Assembly: GCA_038093975.1 (NCBI GenBank)
Contig: JBBPTG010000366.1
Coordinates: 1 to 19,732 of the forward strand
Direction of reading: 5' to 3'
DNA from: Chalciporus piperatus
Taxonomy: Eukaryota > Basidiomycota > Agaricomycetes > Boletales > Boletaceae
Length of the DNA stretch: 19,732 bases
This document shows, in pieces, positions 1-8,379 of the stretch (position 1 is the first letter of the stretch; each line of letters begins with the position of its first letter). Under the pieces are notes generated by a model that was not told the DNA's origin, made no database searches, and was given only the letters and a program-made list of their open reading frames with translations. Position numbers and translations under genes: made by a program.

Positions 1-1
1 A

Positions 2-553
2 GCTGAAGCACTCGCCTCACACGAGCTTGCCAGACAAGTGATGTCCGCACGAACTCGACAAAAGTTCAAACCATTTGCCAAAGGAGACAAAGTCTGGCTA
101 GAAGCAAGAAACCTCAAACGGTCCCTTACTTCCCCAAAGTTTGCCCCGAAACGAGAAGGACCCTTTACCATCACACAGGTCTTATCCCCGCTATCTTATA
201 AACTCCGCCTCCCACAAACGTGGAAGATCCACCCCGTGTTTCATGCTTCTCTGTTATCACCCTATCGCGAAAACCCCGTACACGGACCGAACTTCCCGGC
301 TCCACCACCTGACTTGATAGAAGGCGAAGAAGAGTATGAGATCAAAAAGATTCTCCGACACCGAAGTTTCTCCGGACGCCACTCGTACCTGGTTCGCTGG
401 AAAGGATATACTGCTGACGAAGATCGCTGGCTCAAAGAAACAGACCTTACCCACGCCAAGGATGTTCTTGAAAACTATAAGAAAGCTCATCCATCCGCCT
501 TCCCTTCTTCCTCAAGATCCCCATCTTCTGTCAGACGCAAAACTCGCCGCTGA
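2..553 (+). CDS. 3' end of Ty3/gypsy pol: integrase tail plus chromodomain (partial)
   Basis: The frame is open from base 2, so this is the C-terminal end of a polyprotein entering from the left, not a complete small gene. The first part resembles the integrase C-terminal module, with KGDKVWL followed by the GPF motif (REGPFTITQV) and a downstream HPVFHASLL stretch, all typical of Ty3/gypsy integrases. From about position 332 comes a chromodomain: EYEIKKIL, then YLVRWKGY, then RWLKETDL and a closing helix to about 480. In chromoviruses this domain targets new copies to modified histones in chromatin. The end is basic and serine-rich, stopping at TGA 551-553. The next ORF begins four bases later in another frame, and a polypurine tract and LTR follow. 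The frame has no breaks in the visible part, so the element may be fairly young. Assignment is confident; the catalytic core lies outside the window. Confidence 0.92.
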   Translation, partial: AEALASHELARQVMSARTRQKFKPFAKGDKVWLEARNLKRSLTSPKFAPKREGPFTITQVLSPLSYKLRLPQTWKIHPVFHASLLSPYRENPVHGPNFPAPPPDLIEGEEEYEIKKILRHRSFSGRHSYLVRWKGYTADEDRWLKETDLTHAKDVLENYKKAHPSAFPSSSRSPSSVRRKTRR

Positions 554-557
554 AACT

Positions 558-1724
558 ATGTCTGCTCCTACTACCCCTTCGTCGACCACTATGTCTTCCA
601 TTTCTTCTCTATCTCGTTCTTCCTCTTCTCCTACTTACCCCCCCGGTTTATCTATTCGTTCTCTACCTATTCAACCCACTCGTTCCTCTTCCCCCGAACC
701 CGCTAGCCCAACCGTCGCTGAAGCTGGATGGAATACCACTGGTCTTCCACTAAACTCCGCTGGATGGCCAGTCTTGCAGGAAGACCTAGATGCCCCCACT
801 CATATTGCCGCTATTCCCACCGTCAGAGTCTTACCCATCGAGTTACCACTCACCGCTCATCGTCTTCGTGACGAGTTGATGGACAATGCCGTCATGGACC
901 GTATGTCCCAATTCTTACTTGACTCACGTCTCTCTGTACCCATCGGCGCCCACCTTGATCTGGGGTCACCCCTCTTTGCCCTCTACCGTGCCTACCTGCA
1001 AGCATCCCGTCTTGCCAATCTTCCTCCTTCCCTGACGACGGTTCACCAAGCTCATTCAGAAGCTGCCTCCCTCCGCAACATCCACGGTGATCTAATTACC
1101 AACCTCAGCATTGCTCTCTATGAGCTACGGATGCCGGAGTTTCTGAATGACCTGGACCGCTACCTCAGAGAATCCGCCTCTGCGGCTCAATCTCCAACCC
1201 CTGTCATCGGAGTTTCTACCTCATCTCTCCCCTCGTCGACTCCTTCCGCGTCTAGCTCCCCTTTGAACGATGAAGAGGAAGCTGTCTTCTTTCGTGCAGA
1301 ACGTAACCACATTACCTCGCAACGACAACGGACTGGCACCATACCTCTATCCACCTCACATCCCCAGTACCACGATGCCTGCTTCGTATGTCACCGACTG
1401 GGCCATATACGTGTCCACTGTCCCGTATACCAATGTCCCACGTGCTTCCGCTGGGCACCCGGTCACATTCAAGGTCGTTGCCCACTTAGGCGTGGACAGA
1501 GACATACAACCACGCCACCTGTTGCACCCTCTTCCCGTTCCCGCCGATCAACCAATACCAATCGAGCTGCTCGATGCCCCCCTCCACTCTATACCCGTAT
1601 CTGGGGTGAGGCTTATTCACGCGACGACGACGACGCCACTCTCTATGACGGAGATGATCCAACCGACGATGTCGGATATGCAAACATGACCGGTTCTCCA
1701 GGTCATTACGGGTTAAGCATTTGA
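558..1724 (+). CDS. Extra retrotransposon ORF with tandem zinc knuckles downstream of pol
   Basis: This 388-residue ORF starts at ATG 558, four bases after the pol stop, and ends about 35 bp before the polypurine tract, so it belongs to the same element. The N-terminal 100 residues are rich in Ser, Thr and Pro. The middle (about 100-200) is mixed helix-like sequence. Residues 275-308 hold two zinc knuckles: CFVCHRLGHIRVHC fits CX2CX4HX4C exactly, and CPTCFRWAPGHIQGRC fits CX2CX6HX4C, a variant spacing. Zinc knuckles normally lie in Gag and bind RNA. Finding a pair in an ORF after the chromodomain is not the standard gag-pol layout. Translation could be by reinitiation or from a separate transcript; the sequence does not show which. 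The open frame also extends upstream to 336, overlapping the chromodomain, but the tight spacing favours 558. A role as an accessory nucleic-acid chaperone is inference. Confidence 0.75.
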   Translation: MSAPTTPSSTTMSSISSLSRSSSSPTYPPGLSIRSLPIQPTRSSSPEPASPTVAEAGWNTTGLPLNSAGWPVLQEDLDAPTHIAAIPTVRVLPIELPLTAHRLRDELMDNAVMDRMSQFLLDSRLSVPIGAHLDLGSPLFALYRAYLQASRLANLPPSLTTVHQAHSEAASLRNIHGDLITNLSIALYELRMPEFLNDLDRYLRESASAAQSPTPVIGVSTSSLPSSTPSASSSPLNDEEEAVFFRAERNHITSQRQRTGTIPLSTSHPQYHDACFVCHRLGHIRVHCPVYQCPTCFRWAPGHIQGRCPLRRGQRHTTTPPVAPSSRSRRSTNTNRAARCPPPLYTRIWGEAYSRDDDDATLYDGDDPTDDVGYANMTGSPGHYGLSI

Positions 1725-1759
1725 CTAGTTTTTATCTTCGTCGATGACTTGATTCTAAT

Positions 1760-1769
1760 ACGGGGGTAA
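1760..1769 (+). promoter_or_regulatory. Polypurine tract for plus-strand priming
   Basis: A G-run in the stretch acgggggtaa lies directly against the TGTTAC start of the 3' LTR. This is where reverse transcription of LTR elements primes the plus strand, and its position supports the LTR boundary at 1770. Confidence 0.6.
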
Positions 1770-2240
1770 TGTTACGATCACTCATTCTTTCTTTCTTTGT
1801 TACCTTGTACTAAGTCCTAGTCGCTGGTTCGAGTCCTGCCTAGGCCTCTCATTTCTTACCTTGCTTTAGTCAGCGAACATTCCTTAATGTTCTTTCACCT
1901 TCCACGCTTCGTCATCGCTGACTCGTATGCTTACCGAGCATAACTCATTCCTATTCGTCATGACTTGTTCTTACGTATTCTGACTTGTTCTATGCCTGCC
2001 CTTAACTCGTTTCTTCACTTATATAAACCCTCGAGTTTCCTCCTGTAACCTTAACTTAGACCTACGCAATCTAGCTTGGTCATTCCTCGCTTCCTTTGAA
2101 CCCTCTGAGAGTCACTGTCCCACTCTTGAACGGACGCTAGGCCTTAACGTGGACATCCCATCGTTAGGCTACCTTTGAAACCCTTGTCCTTGATTAGGCT
2201 TTTGCGTCTACGCTTTGACTTACCCGGTACAAGTGTAACA
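1770..2240 (+). repeat. 3' LTR of the left Ty3/gypsy chromovirus (471 bp)
   Basis: The LTR opens with TGTTACGATC and closes with TGTAACA, giving the perfect 6-bp terminal inverted repeat TGTTAC/GTAACA with TG...CA ends. It follows the polypurine tract and contains a TATA box (2020-2027) that would start genomic RNA in the 5' copy. The base after 2240 continues a minus-strand exon (2316-2241), which independently fixes the right border. The 5' LTR and the other copy of the target-site duplication are outside the window, so LTR divergence (age) cannot be judged; the five bases right of the LTR are ccgtc. Confidence 0.87.
2020..2027 (+). promoter_or_regulatory. TATA box in the LTR
   Basis: TATATAAA lies about 250 bp into the LTR, in the position expected for the U3/R border of an LTR promoter directing plus-strand transcription. 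Confidence 0.6.
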
Positions 2241-2751
2241 CCGTCAGCTGGCAAATCTTGCAGCGCATGTTCTCTGATACGACCGAAGGTCTCTGAAACG
2301 GATTCATTGACCTCGGCTATTCGGGCGATCAGGCCAACTTGCCAAAGAACGGTCATTGAAGCTCTTACCAGCAGCCGATGAATCCTGTTGCCTCAAAGGT
2401 GGCATGCGGAATGTGAACTCTGTTCTTGGCATTCCTGTGGCCGTGCTATCTTCTGTCTAGGGAATGTCATCTGAATCCCTCCCAACATTTCCTCTGACAT
2501 ACCTGAAGAAGAATCACCACCTTCACTGTCAGAGATATTGGCTATGATTGGTTGTGAATCCCTCGGAGAATCTGCAGACATCCTTGTGTCTGTGCCGGCC
2601 GATGATGATTCGCTTGAAGTTGCCATTCTCTCGTCTTCGCTGGATTCCGGCTCTGTGTCATTGTCAAATCCTAAGTCACTCAGGGGTCAGAGTTCCTAAG
2701 ATGATTTTCGGCTGACAACTTACCTGCGAATCTTACTTGCTTTGGTGCCAT
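2241..2751 (-). pseudogene. 5' half of an unknown acidic, Ser-rich gene cut by LTR insertion
   Basis: Four exons can be joined in one open frame: 2751-2724, 2670-2503, 2452-2369 and 2316-2241. The introns are 53, 50 and 52 bp, with donors GTAAGT, GTATGT and GTAAGA and acceptors ending in AG. The product starts MAPKQVRFAG, continues with a long acidic, Ser-rich stretch, then a more structured part (EVNESVSETFGRIREHALQ). About 118 codons are visible before the frame runs into the LTR at 2240, which lies inside the fourth exon; the remainder would be on the far side of the retrotransposon. Without splicing a stop appears in the region of exon 3, so the introns are needed for this model. It is divergent from the gene at 3049, with 297 bp between the two start codons. 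I do not recognise the family. The acidic N-terminus resembles that of the 780-aa gene at 7943 in style only. Confidence 0.6.
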
Positions 2752-3048
2752 GTGTATGTTGCAAAATAGTCAAGGACAGACCAGGGGAGATAGAACCCAT
2801 CGGCTGAGCCTAATCAGATCAATCGGATCAACAGTACCCGAGACTCCAGTTTCCCATGTCACCTGCTCCCTATGAGAATGCAAGTATATTTCCAGCTCCG
2901 CTCACCCAACTTGGACAAACACATTACGTCACTTTCTATAGCTTTTATTCTCGGCCGTCACTCATCCACAACCTTTGAACACTTCATTTCATCTCGCCTC
3001 TCTAACACCCTGCTCGTCACTTCTTCTCTACTCATCATCCATACAACC
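2752..3048. promoter_or_regulatory. Divergent (bidirectional) promoter region
   Basis: This 297 bp spacer lies between two start codons facing away from each other, so both promoters must share it. It holds a CRE-like TTACGTCA at 2924-2931 and a TCGGCCGT at 2951. No long ORF in it continues into either gene by a convincing splice. The transcription starts are not determinable from sequence alone. Confidence 0.4.
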
Positions 3049-5105
3049 ATGATGTCTGCTCAGCAAGCCAACAACTCTGCTCAAGCTCTCGCCGAGTTCC
3101 TCAAGATCACAATTGAGGCTATCATTCAAAGTGGCGAAGGCCGAGGGAGTCGCCTGTCAAGCTCGGAGTTGGAGGCTCGCACCCAAGACTGGGAGAGGAG
3201 AGTGGATTCCATGAGGGCGGCATTGGTGCGTCCAGACTACTCCATCCTACCCTACCCTATGCTCACTTTCTCACTCCCCACAGCATCGTTTTCGCCCGAT
3301 GGCTGAGGCTGCAACCATCATCCCTCCCATCGTCATCGCTGCGGACATCAGGATCCCCAGCCGGACCAACGTCAACAGTTGGCCGGTATGGGAGTCCATC
3401 CTCCATCCTGGCGACTCCATCCAGTTCCACCACTGGTACCGGCCATCTGAGGCCGCTCACTCGACAACGCCCCCCCCTGCCACTGCTGAGTTGCCCACTG
3501 CCCTGCCTTCGACGGCTCCTCGCATCACCTCGCCGCCGCCAGCTCGTCAAGGAAAGGGTAAACAGAGGGCTATTGTGGTCGAGTCAGATGAGGCCGAGGA
3601 GCCAGAAGATGACCCAATAGAGCGGCCGGTCCCTTCAAAGTCCTCGAGGCCTCGCCCGAAACACACCAAAGCGTCAGCACCATCGGGCCCATCGCTTCCC
3701 TCCCTCCCTTCGATCGTCGTGCAGACTCAACGCCCACCACCGCAAGCACCCAACCCGGCTCGTCTCCCAGCCCCAACCCCAAAGACACCGTCTCGCCCCC
3801 GCCGCCACCTGCCTATGATGCAAACAAAGGCTCAACAGGAACGTAACAAGGCCGAACGAGCCAAAAACGCTCAACCCGGCCCGTCCCATCCCTCCCCCGC
3901 CTTGGCTGCTGCCGCCTCAGGCAGCGGCTCCGTTCTACCCCCTCCCCCAGAACGCTCTCCATGTGACCGGTGTGTCACCATGGGTCGGGACTGCATTCCG
4001 CATCCTGGAGTGAGCCGCAACGCCTGCATTCCCTGTTTTCAGGGAAAGCAGAAGTGTTCGCTCACAACGGCCCATCCAAGACGCGCGGCTTCGGCCGCAG
4101 GGACGGATCTGCCTGCCACCCCAGGCCCCTCCACCAGGCCGAAGAGCACTCGCCAAACGAGGGTGGCAACAGGCAAGGGGAAAGGCAAGGAGACAGCGGC
4201 TCCTGAGGACGACGACTCCGACGACCCATTGGCCATGGAGCAGACCAAGCGGCTGGAAGACAAAGGGCAGGCCGGCCGGAGCACAATGAAGAAGAGACCA
4301 AGGGCTCAGTCGGCATCAGAGGAGCCGAAGGCGAAGAAGGTGAAGCCAAGTGAGTTCATAGGTCATTCAGGTCTCTATGTGACATTAACATAGTCTACCA
4401 GCCCCAGTGGTCGAGGTCCCGACCTTCCGGCAGGTGATCTCGAAGGTCGTCAGAGAGCACGGACACCTTCCAGGTGTCTTGGCGGTCTCTCGTCCTTCGA
4501 GCGAGTCGACCGACTATGCCGAATGGAGGGATTACGCTCTGAGGCTGGAGGGCGCCATCCATCCCTCGGCCGCTCGCTTCGACCAAATGGAGGCTCGCTT
4601 CTCCGAGCTGGAGTCAGGGCTTTCGGTGGTATCCCAGCAGGTCAGTGGGATGTTGAGGGTGTTGGAAACGGTCAGGCAAGTACAAGCCGTCGATCATCGT
4701 CCATCACCGGCCGCGTCGTTTGTCTGGCAACCTCGCCCATCTCCCTCTGCCTCTCTCCCCCTTCGCTCCCCCTCGGCTTCGGCTCCCCCACGATCCGCCT
4801 TGTCCCCCTCGCCCTCAGTGCCTGCACCCCTCCCGGCGCCCGAGATCGTCGCTGAGGCCAGCATGGTCACTTTGGAGGCCGACCCGACCCTGGAATCTAG
4901 TGACCAAGGGACAGCCGCACCGCCGGCCGACACCAACACAGAGCCTGACATGGGTACAGCCATGCAGGCTTTGTTCGAATACCCGTCCCAGCCGTCCAGT
5001 CCGGCCGCTGAGTCAGATGACGGCCCATTGGGCGAAGATCATGATACCACTGACAAGGTTCCCTCAGGGGATGATCAATCAGAGCCGATGGACACTGAGG
5101 AGTGA
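3049..5105 (+). CDS. 648-aa protein with an internal Zn2Cys6-like cysteine cluster
   Basis: Three exons, 3049-3225, 3284-4349 and 4402-5105, give 648 residues. Intron 1 (GTGCGT...CCACAG, 58 bp) joins codons exactly. Intron 2 starts GTGAGT and ends at 4401, with an in-frame alternative at 4407. The N-terminal 59 residues are helical. Residues 59-285 are Pro/Ser/Ala-rich with basic and acidic patches. Residues 286-317 carry six cysteines spaced CX2CX6CX10CX2CX6C, the fungal Zn2Cys6 DNA-binding pattern. A Lys/Arg tract just before the second intron could serve as a nuclear localisation signal. Exon 3 has a probable coiled coil (RFDQMEARFSELESGL region), then a Pro/Ser tail and an acidic end. GAL4-type factors normally carry the cluster near the N-terminus, so the central position is odd. 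Two ATGs are adjacent; the first is used here. It is convergent with the 780-aa gene, with 122 bp between stops. Nuclear or transposon-accessory function is inference. Confidence 0.8.
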
Positions 5106-5227
5106 GGGCAGGGCCAATGTATATCATCGTTATCTTGTACTGTATATACATCACAATAGAGTCTTTTCTTTGCAGTCCATTCAAAACGCCTACTTAAGCA
5201 GTCAAGTCCGAAAGAAAGAAACCTAGA

Positions 5228-7943
5228 TTAGGGTCTCTTTTTGGTATGTGTTACTACACCATCGTCCTTGCAAGCTGGAGTCTTCCTTGGTCTACCTGAC
5301 CTGCGAGCCGATGCCTCAGGGACTTTATGGAATGTTTCATCGGCCGCACCCTGGATCAAATCGTCATTTGTCAGTCAAGCTCAATATACACATAAGTGCA
5401 TTGACCTTGTCAGCCTTGGTCTCGGCCGGCTGCCTTGAATCCTTCTCTTTGCAAACTCTCTTGGTGAGCCTGTCCTCGGCCGACGAATCGGCGGCTGAAC
5501 CATCCTCCTCAGTCACAGGACGTTTATTCTTCCTACCCTTTGTTGAAGTTTTCTCCTTCCTGTCATCGGTGGCACCCTGGGTCACATTGTCATTTGTCAG
5601 TCAAGCTCAATATACACATATGTCTACTTACCTTGTCAGCCTTGATTGCGGCCGGCTGCTTGTCAGCCTTGGTTTCGGCCGGCTGCTTGTCAGCCTTGGT
5701 TTCGGCCGGCTGCCTTGAATCCTTCTCTCTGCGAACTCTCTTGGAGATCCTGTCATTGCTCGACAGATCAGGGACTGAACCATCCTCTTCAGTCAGAGGA
5801 CGTTTGTTCTCTCTACGGCCCTTCGAACCTTCCTCCTGGCCCCTTGGCTTAGGAGGCTGGGGCTGAGCCTTAGATTTAGGCTCCAATGGCTTAGGCTGTA
5901 GCTTCGGCTGTGGCTTCGGCTTCGGCTTCGGCTGGGACTCTGAGCTAGACTTTATGAGCAAAGATAAAGTTGTTATGTATTACCTTGTCAGTCCCCTGAG
6001 ACGTTTTCTCCTTGGATGCTGACTGTTCCTTGTAAACCTTGGACGGTTTACCTTGTTTAGTTCTGACATCATGCCAGCTGGAAGGGCCTAGGGTCTTTCG
6101 GGATGCAGTACGATGTTGATCGAAAGCTGGCAAATCTGTCGGCCGATTAGCATGCTCTCATCCATGCCAATGCTGCATGGACCCACTGTAGTCCCCCATT
6201 TCATTGTCTTCATCCTCCTCGGCCGATGACACATCAGACATGATGGGTACCTCTTGTGCTTTCCCTTTTCCCTTTCCCTTGGGAGTCTGCACAGAGACAA
6301 CTTCATTGTCAGTGAGTTCTGGCGAGGGAGCTCTCTGACGACTCTGGAGCTGTTTGCTCTTGTCTAGCTGTTTGCTCTGGCCATGTGTTACCTGGAATCC
6401 CCCTTTCACCCCTCCCACCTGACTCCAAGCAAATATCGGCACCTTCCTGGTCTCCTGTCTGCTCTGCCAGAAACTCAGCAAGCTTTCGACTTGCTTTTGC
6501 CTCATCTTCGATGGATCAATCATCACAAACCCTTTCGGCAGATAGTCCGCATGGATGAAGGCGGCTTGTCGTTTAACTACCTCACCAAATGGGACCTTGG
6601 CCTTGTGGCTACCCGACTCTAGTCCTGTCGACCTGCTCAGCCGAGATCTATTCAACATCGGCCGACTCACTGTAATGAGCAGTCAAGAAGGCTCGCACCA
6701 CATCCTTCATCTGGTCAAGGTTCATCAGCTTGATATCAGGAATGATTGGAGGCTCATTCGCTGTCCAATCAGGCTTGAGCAACTTTATCATCGCCTCAAC
6801 CCTATTCTTCTTCTTCTTCCTAGTAATGACCGGCAAGCCTTCCAAAGACCCTTCATCTTCGCTCCCTTCTTCGGCTGGCCTGTCGTTCACCCCAAAAGCT
6901 GTGTTGGCCCATTTGTTCCATTTAGGGCGAATGCTGTCCCAATGTTCAAACAGCGGGCCATTGTCCAACTCGTCGTTGTAATCGAAGCTGAATTGTGATC
7001 GACAGGGGCCAATGAAGCTAACTGACTGAGAAATAAGGACATCGTCGTCTTTGTCCTTCCATGCACTCATGACCATGATCCGCGCTCCACAGTTCTTCCA
7101 CATATCCTTAGCAAACGCAAGGACCATGTTTGGAGCTTTCTTCGATGCATTGCTGATGACATAGCCATAGAGGTCAATACCAGCCGATCAATCAGACAGT
7201 CAGAGGACCTACTCAGCTTGGACTTCGGCCGACGGCTTGTCTGCATTCCATTCTTCGACCTCAGCCTCTAGTTGCTCCCTGTCGTCCTTGGAAAGTGATT
7301 CCAGGAATTTAGTGATGCCAGCCTGCCAATGCTTGATCATCCCCTGGGACCCCCGCTTCTCCTGAAACTCGTGTTCGATGATTGTCATCACCTCTTCTTT
7401 GTTCCTTCGGGATACGACTTTGCGGGCCGTCCAGCGCTGACTATACTTTGGCTTGTCCTCGGCTCGTTTGCGAGACTTGCTGTACAACCAGAATGTGTAT
7501 TGCTAGTGTATTATTGCAATCAGCATCTAAGGGCTTAACACACTGGATTCGCTCACATGTTTGCGGTCTTTGAAAGCCTCAAGTCCAAGACCCTTGACAG
7601 ACTCGAGCTCAGCTAACCTGCCCCACATATTCTTCATGATAGACGCCTTCTTGGCCTTCTCTGAATTTTTCCAAGGTGTGACGAACTCCGCCATAATAGC
7701 CAACTCTTCCTCTGAAAATTCCGTCGGCCGTGTCTTCGGCTGGTTCGGCCCATCTTCTGCTTGCTCAACATCCTCCTCGTTAGGGTTCTCTTCCTCGGAT
7801 TCATCCTCTGCCAGAGAATCTATATTACCGTCACCTGGGTGGTCTATATCACCCGGTTCCTCAGAGTCATGATCGCTGGAGGGAAGGTCCTGCTTATCAT
7901 AGGAACGTTCGGCCGTCGTTTGGGTGGCAGACTTCATGACCAT
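5228..7943 (-). CDS. 780-aa uncharacterised protein, acidic N-terminus and AT-hook-like C-terminus
   Basis: Eight exons keep one frame: 7943-7557, 7502-7213, 7152-6671, 6624-6187, 6135-5984, 5931-5632, 5576-5406 and 5350-5228. The introns are 54, 60, 46, 51, 52, 55 and 55 bp. Residues about 10-80 are strongly acidic. A conserved-looking core follows, with blocks such as YTFWLYSKSRKRAEDK, QRWTARKVVSRRNKEEV, and later LPKGFVMIDPSKM. This pattern recalls a large family of unknown function that I associate with Agaricomycetes; that recollection was not searched. The C-terminal third is Lys/Pro/Gln-rich with a 9-residue repeat (KQPAETKAD), a duplicated exon, and a terminal RRSGRPRKTP resembling an AT hook (about residues 754-765). 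The last intron's donor is GTCAAT, weaker than GTAAGT in its duplicate, so retention may occur there. DNA binding is inferred only from the AT-hook-like tail. Confidence 0.78.
5335..5830 (-). repeat. Tandem duplication of an exon plus intron in the 780-aa gene
   Basis: Two adjacent copies can be aligned, offset by 226 bp at their low-coordinate ends: catttgtcag occurs at 5365 and 5591, and the intron core around tcaagctcaatatacac is shared. Beyond the 27-bp repeats the offset grows to 280 bp because the second copy has two extra units. The exon parts encode similar sequence (NKRPVTEEDGS versus NKRPLTEEDGS, KDSRQPAETKADK in both). Both copies keep a 55-bp intron, but the donors differ, GTAAGT versus GTCAAT. 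Confidence 0.8.
5633..5713 (-). repeat. 27-bp coding minisatellite, three copies
   Basis: Three contiguous 27-bp units (5633-5659, 5660-5686, 5687-5713) encode the 9-residue repeat KQPAETKAD with small changes in one unit. The equivalent place in the neighbouring duplicated exon (about 5407-5433) has a single unit. The length is a multiple of three, so copy-number change keeps the frame. Confidence 0.85.
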
Positions 7944-8379
7944 CTTTCTGTTGCTTCAGGTGCAAGAGAAACAAATCCTGGTGTCAGTGCAGTCAGGAAC
8001 CTTCGTTGCTGGTCATTGGCTCCTTCGGTGTGATAGGTCCCAATGATGTCGGCTCTGGGTCAATTTATCAGACATCTAAAATAGGCCCGAGGACGTCGGG
8101 TGTGAAGCTGTCAATCAGACGCTTGTCACCTTTCAGCCATGTCTGCATGTTACATCGTCCTGATGACGTCGGATAAGAAGCTGTCAAGATATCGGCTAAT
8201 GCATCCGATGTCAAGCGGCTGTTGTTCGGAGGAAGGATCTGATGGCTCTGACGTACAAATGCTTCCGCGAGTGATCAAAGGCTCCGGCCCGTTCATCTTG
8301 TCACCTATGCCCCTGGGTGGCCTGAAATATGCTAACCTGCCAATGAGGCAAACGTTATCACCAAGTATCCGATTGTACA
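7944..8379. promoter_or_regulatory. Divergent spacer between the 780-aa gene and the KDZ transposase
   Basis: The 436 bp between opposing start codons must hold both promoters. Two imperfect copies of the block GACGTCGG...GAAGCTGTCAA lie at about 8089-8115 and 8162-8188, with a weaker relative (GATGTCGGCTCTGGGTCAA) at about 8044. Each of the two clear copies contains a GACGTC palindrome like an ATF/CREB core. An open frame from 8139 runs through part of the spacer into the next gene's first exon but in another frame, and I do not regard it as a gene. Confidence 0.4.

Noticed and set aside
1486..1683. Minus-strand ORF opposite the zinc-knuckle ORF
   Set aside because: The plus strand carries recognisable zinc knuckles and is bounded by pol and the polypurine tract.
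1821..1841. A complete tRNA gene in the LTR
   Set aside because: Only the B box and an imperfect T-arm are present; no A box or acceptor stem can be built.
2304..2306. Apparent stop and frameshift in the acidic minus gene
   Set aside because: A 52-bp intron (2368-2317, GTAAGA donor, CTGAT branch, AG acceptor) removes it and restores the frame, so a mutation is not needed.
4694..4963. Minus-strand ORF of 89 aa and other ORFs antisense to the 648-aa gene
   Set aside because: They arise from the Pro/Ser/Ala-rich codons of the real gene; its three exons join cleanly.
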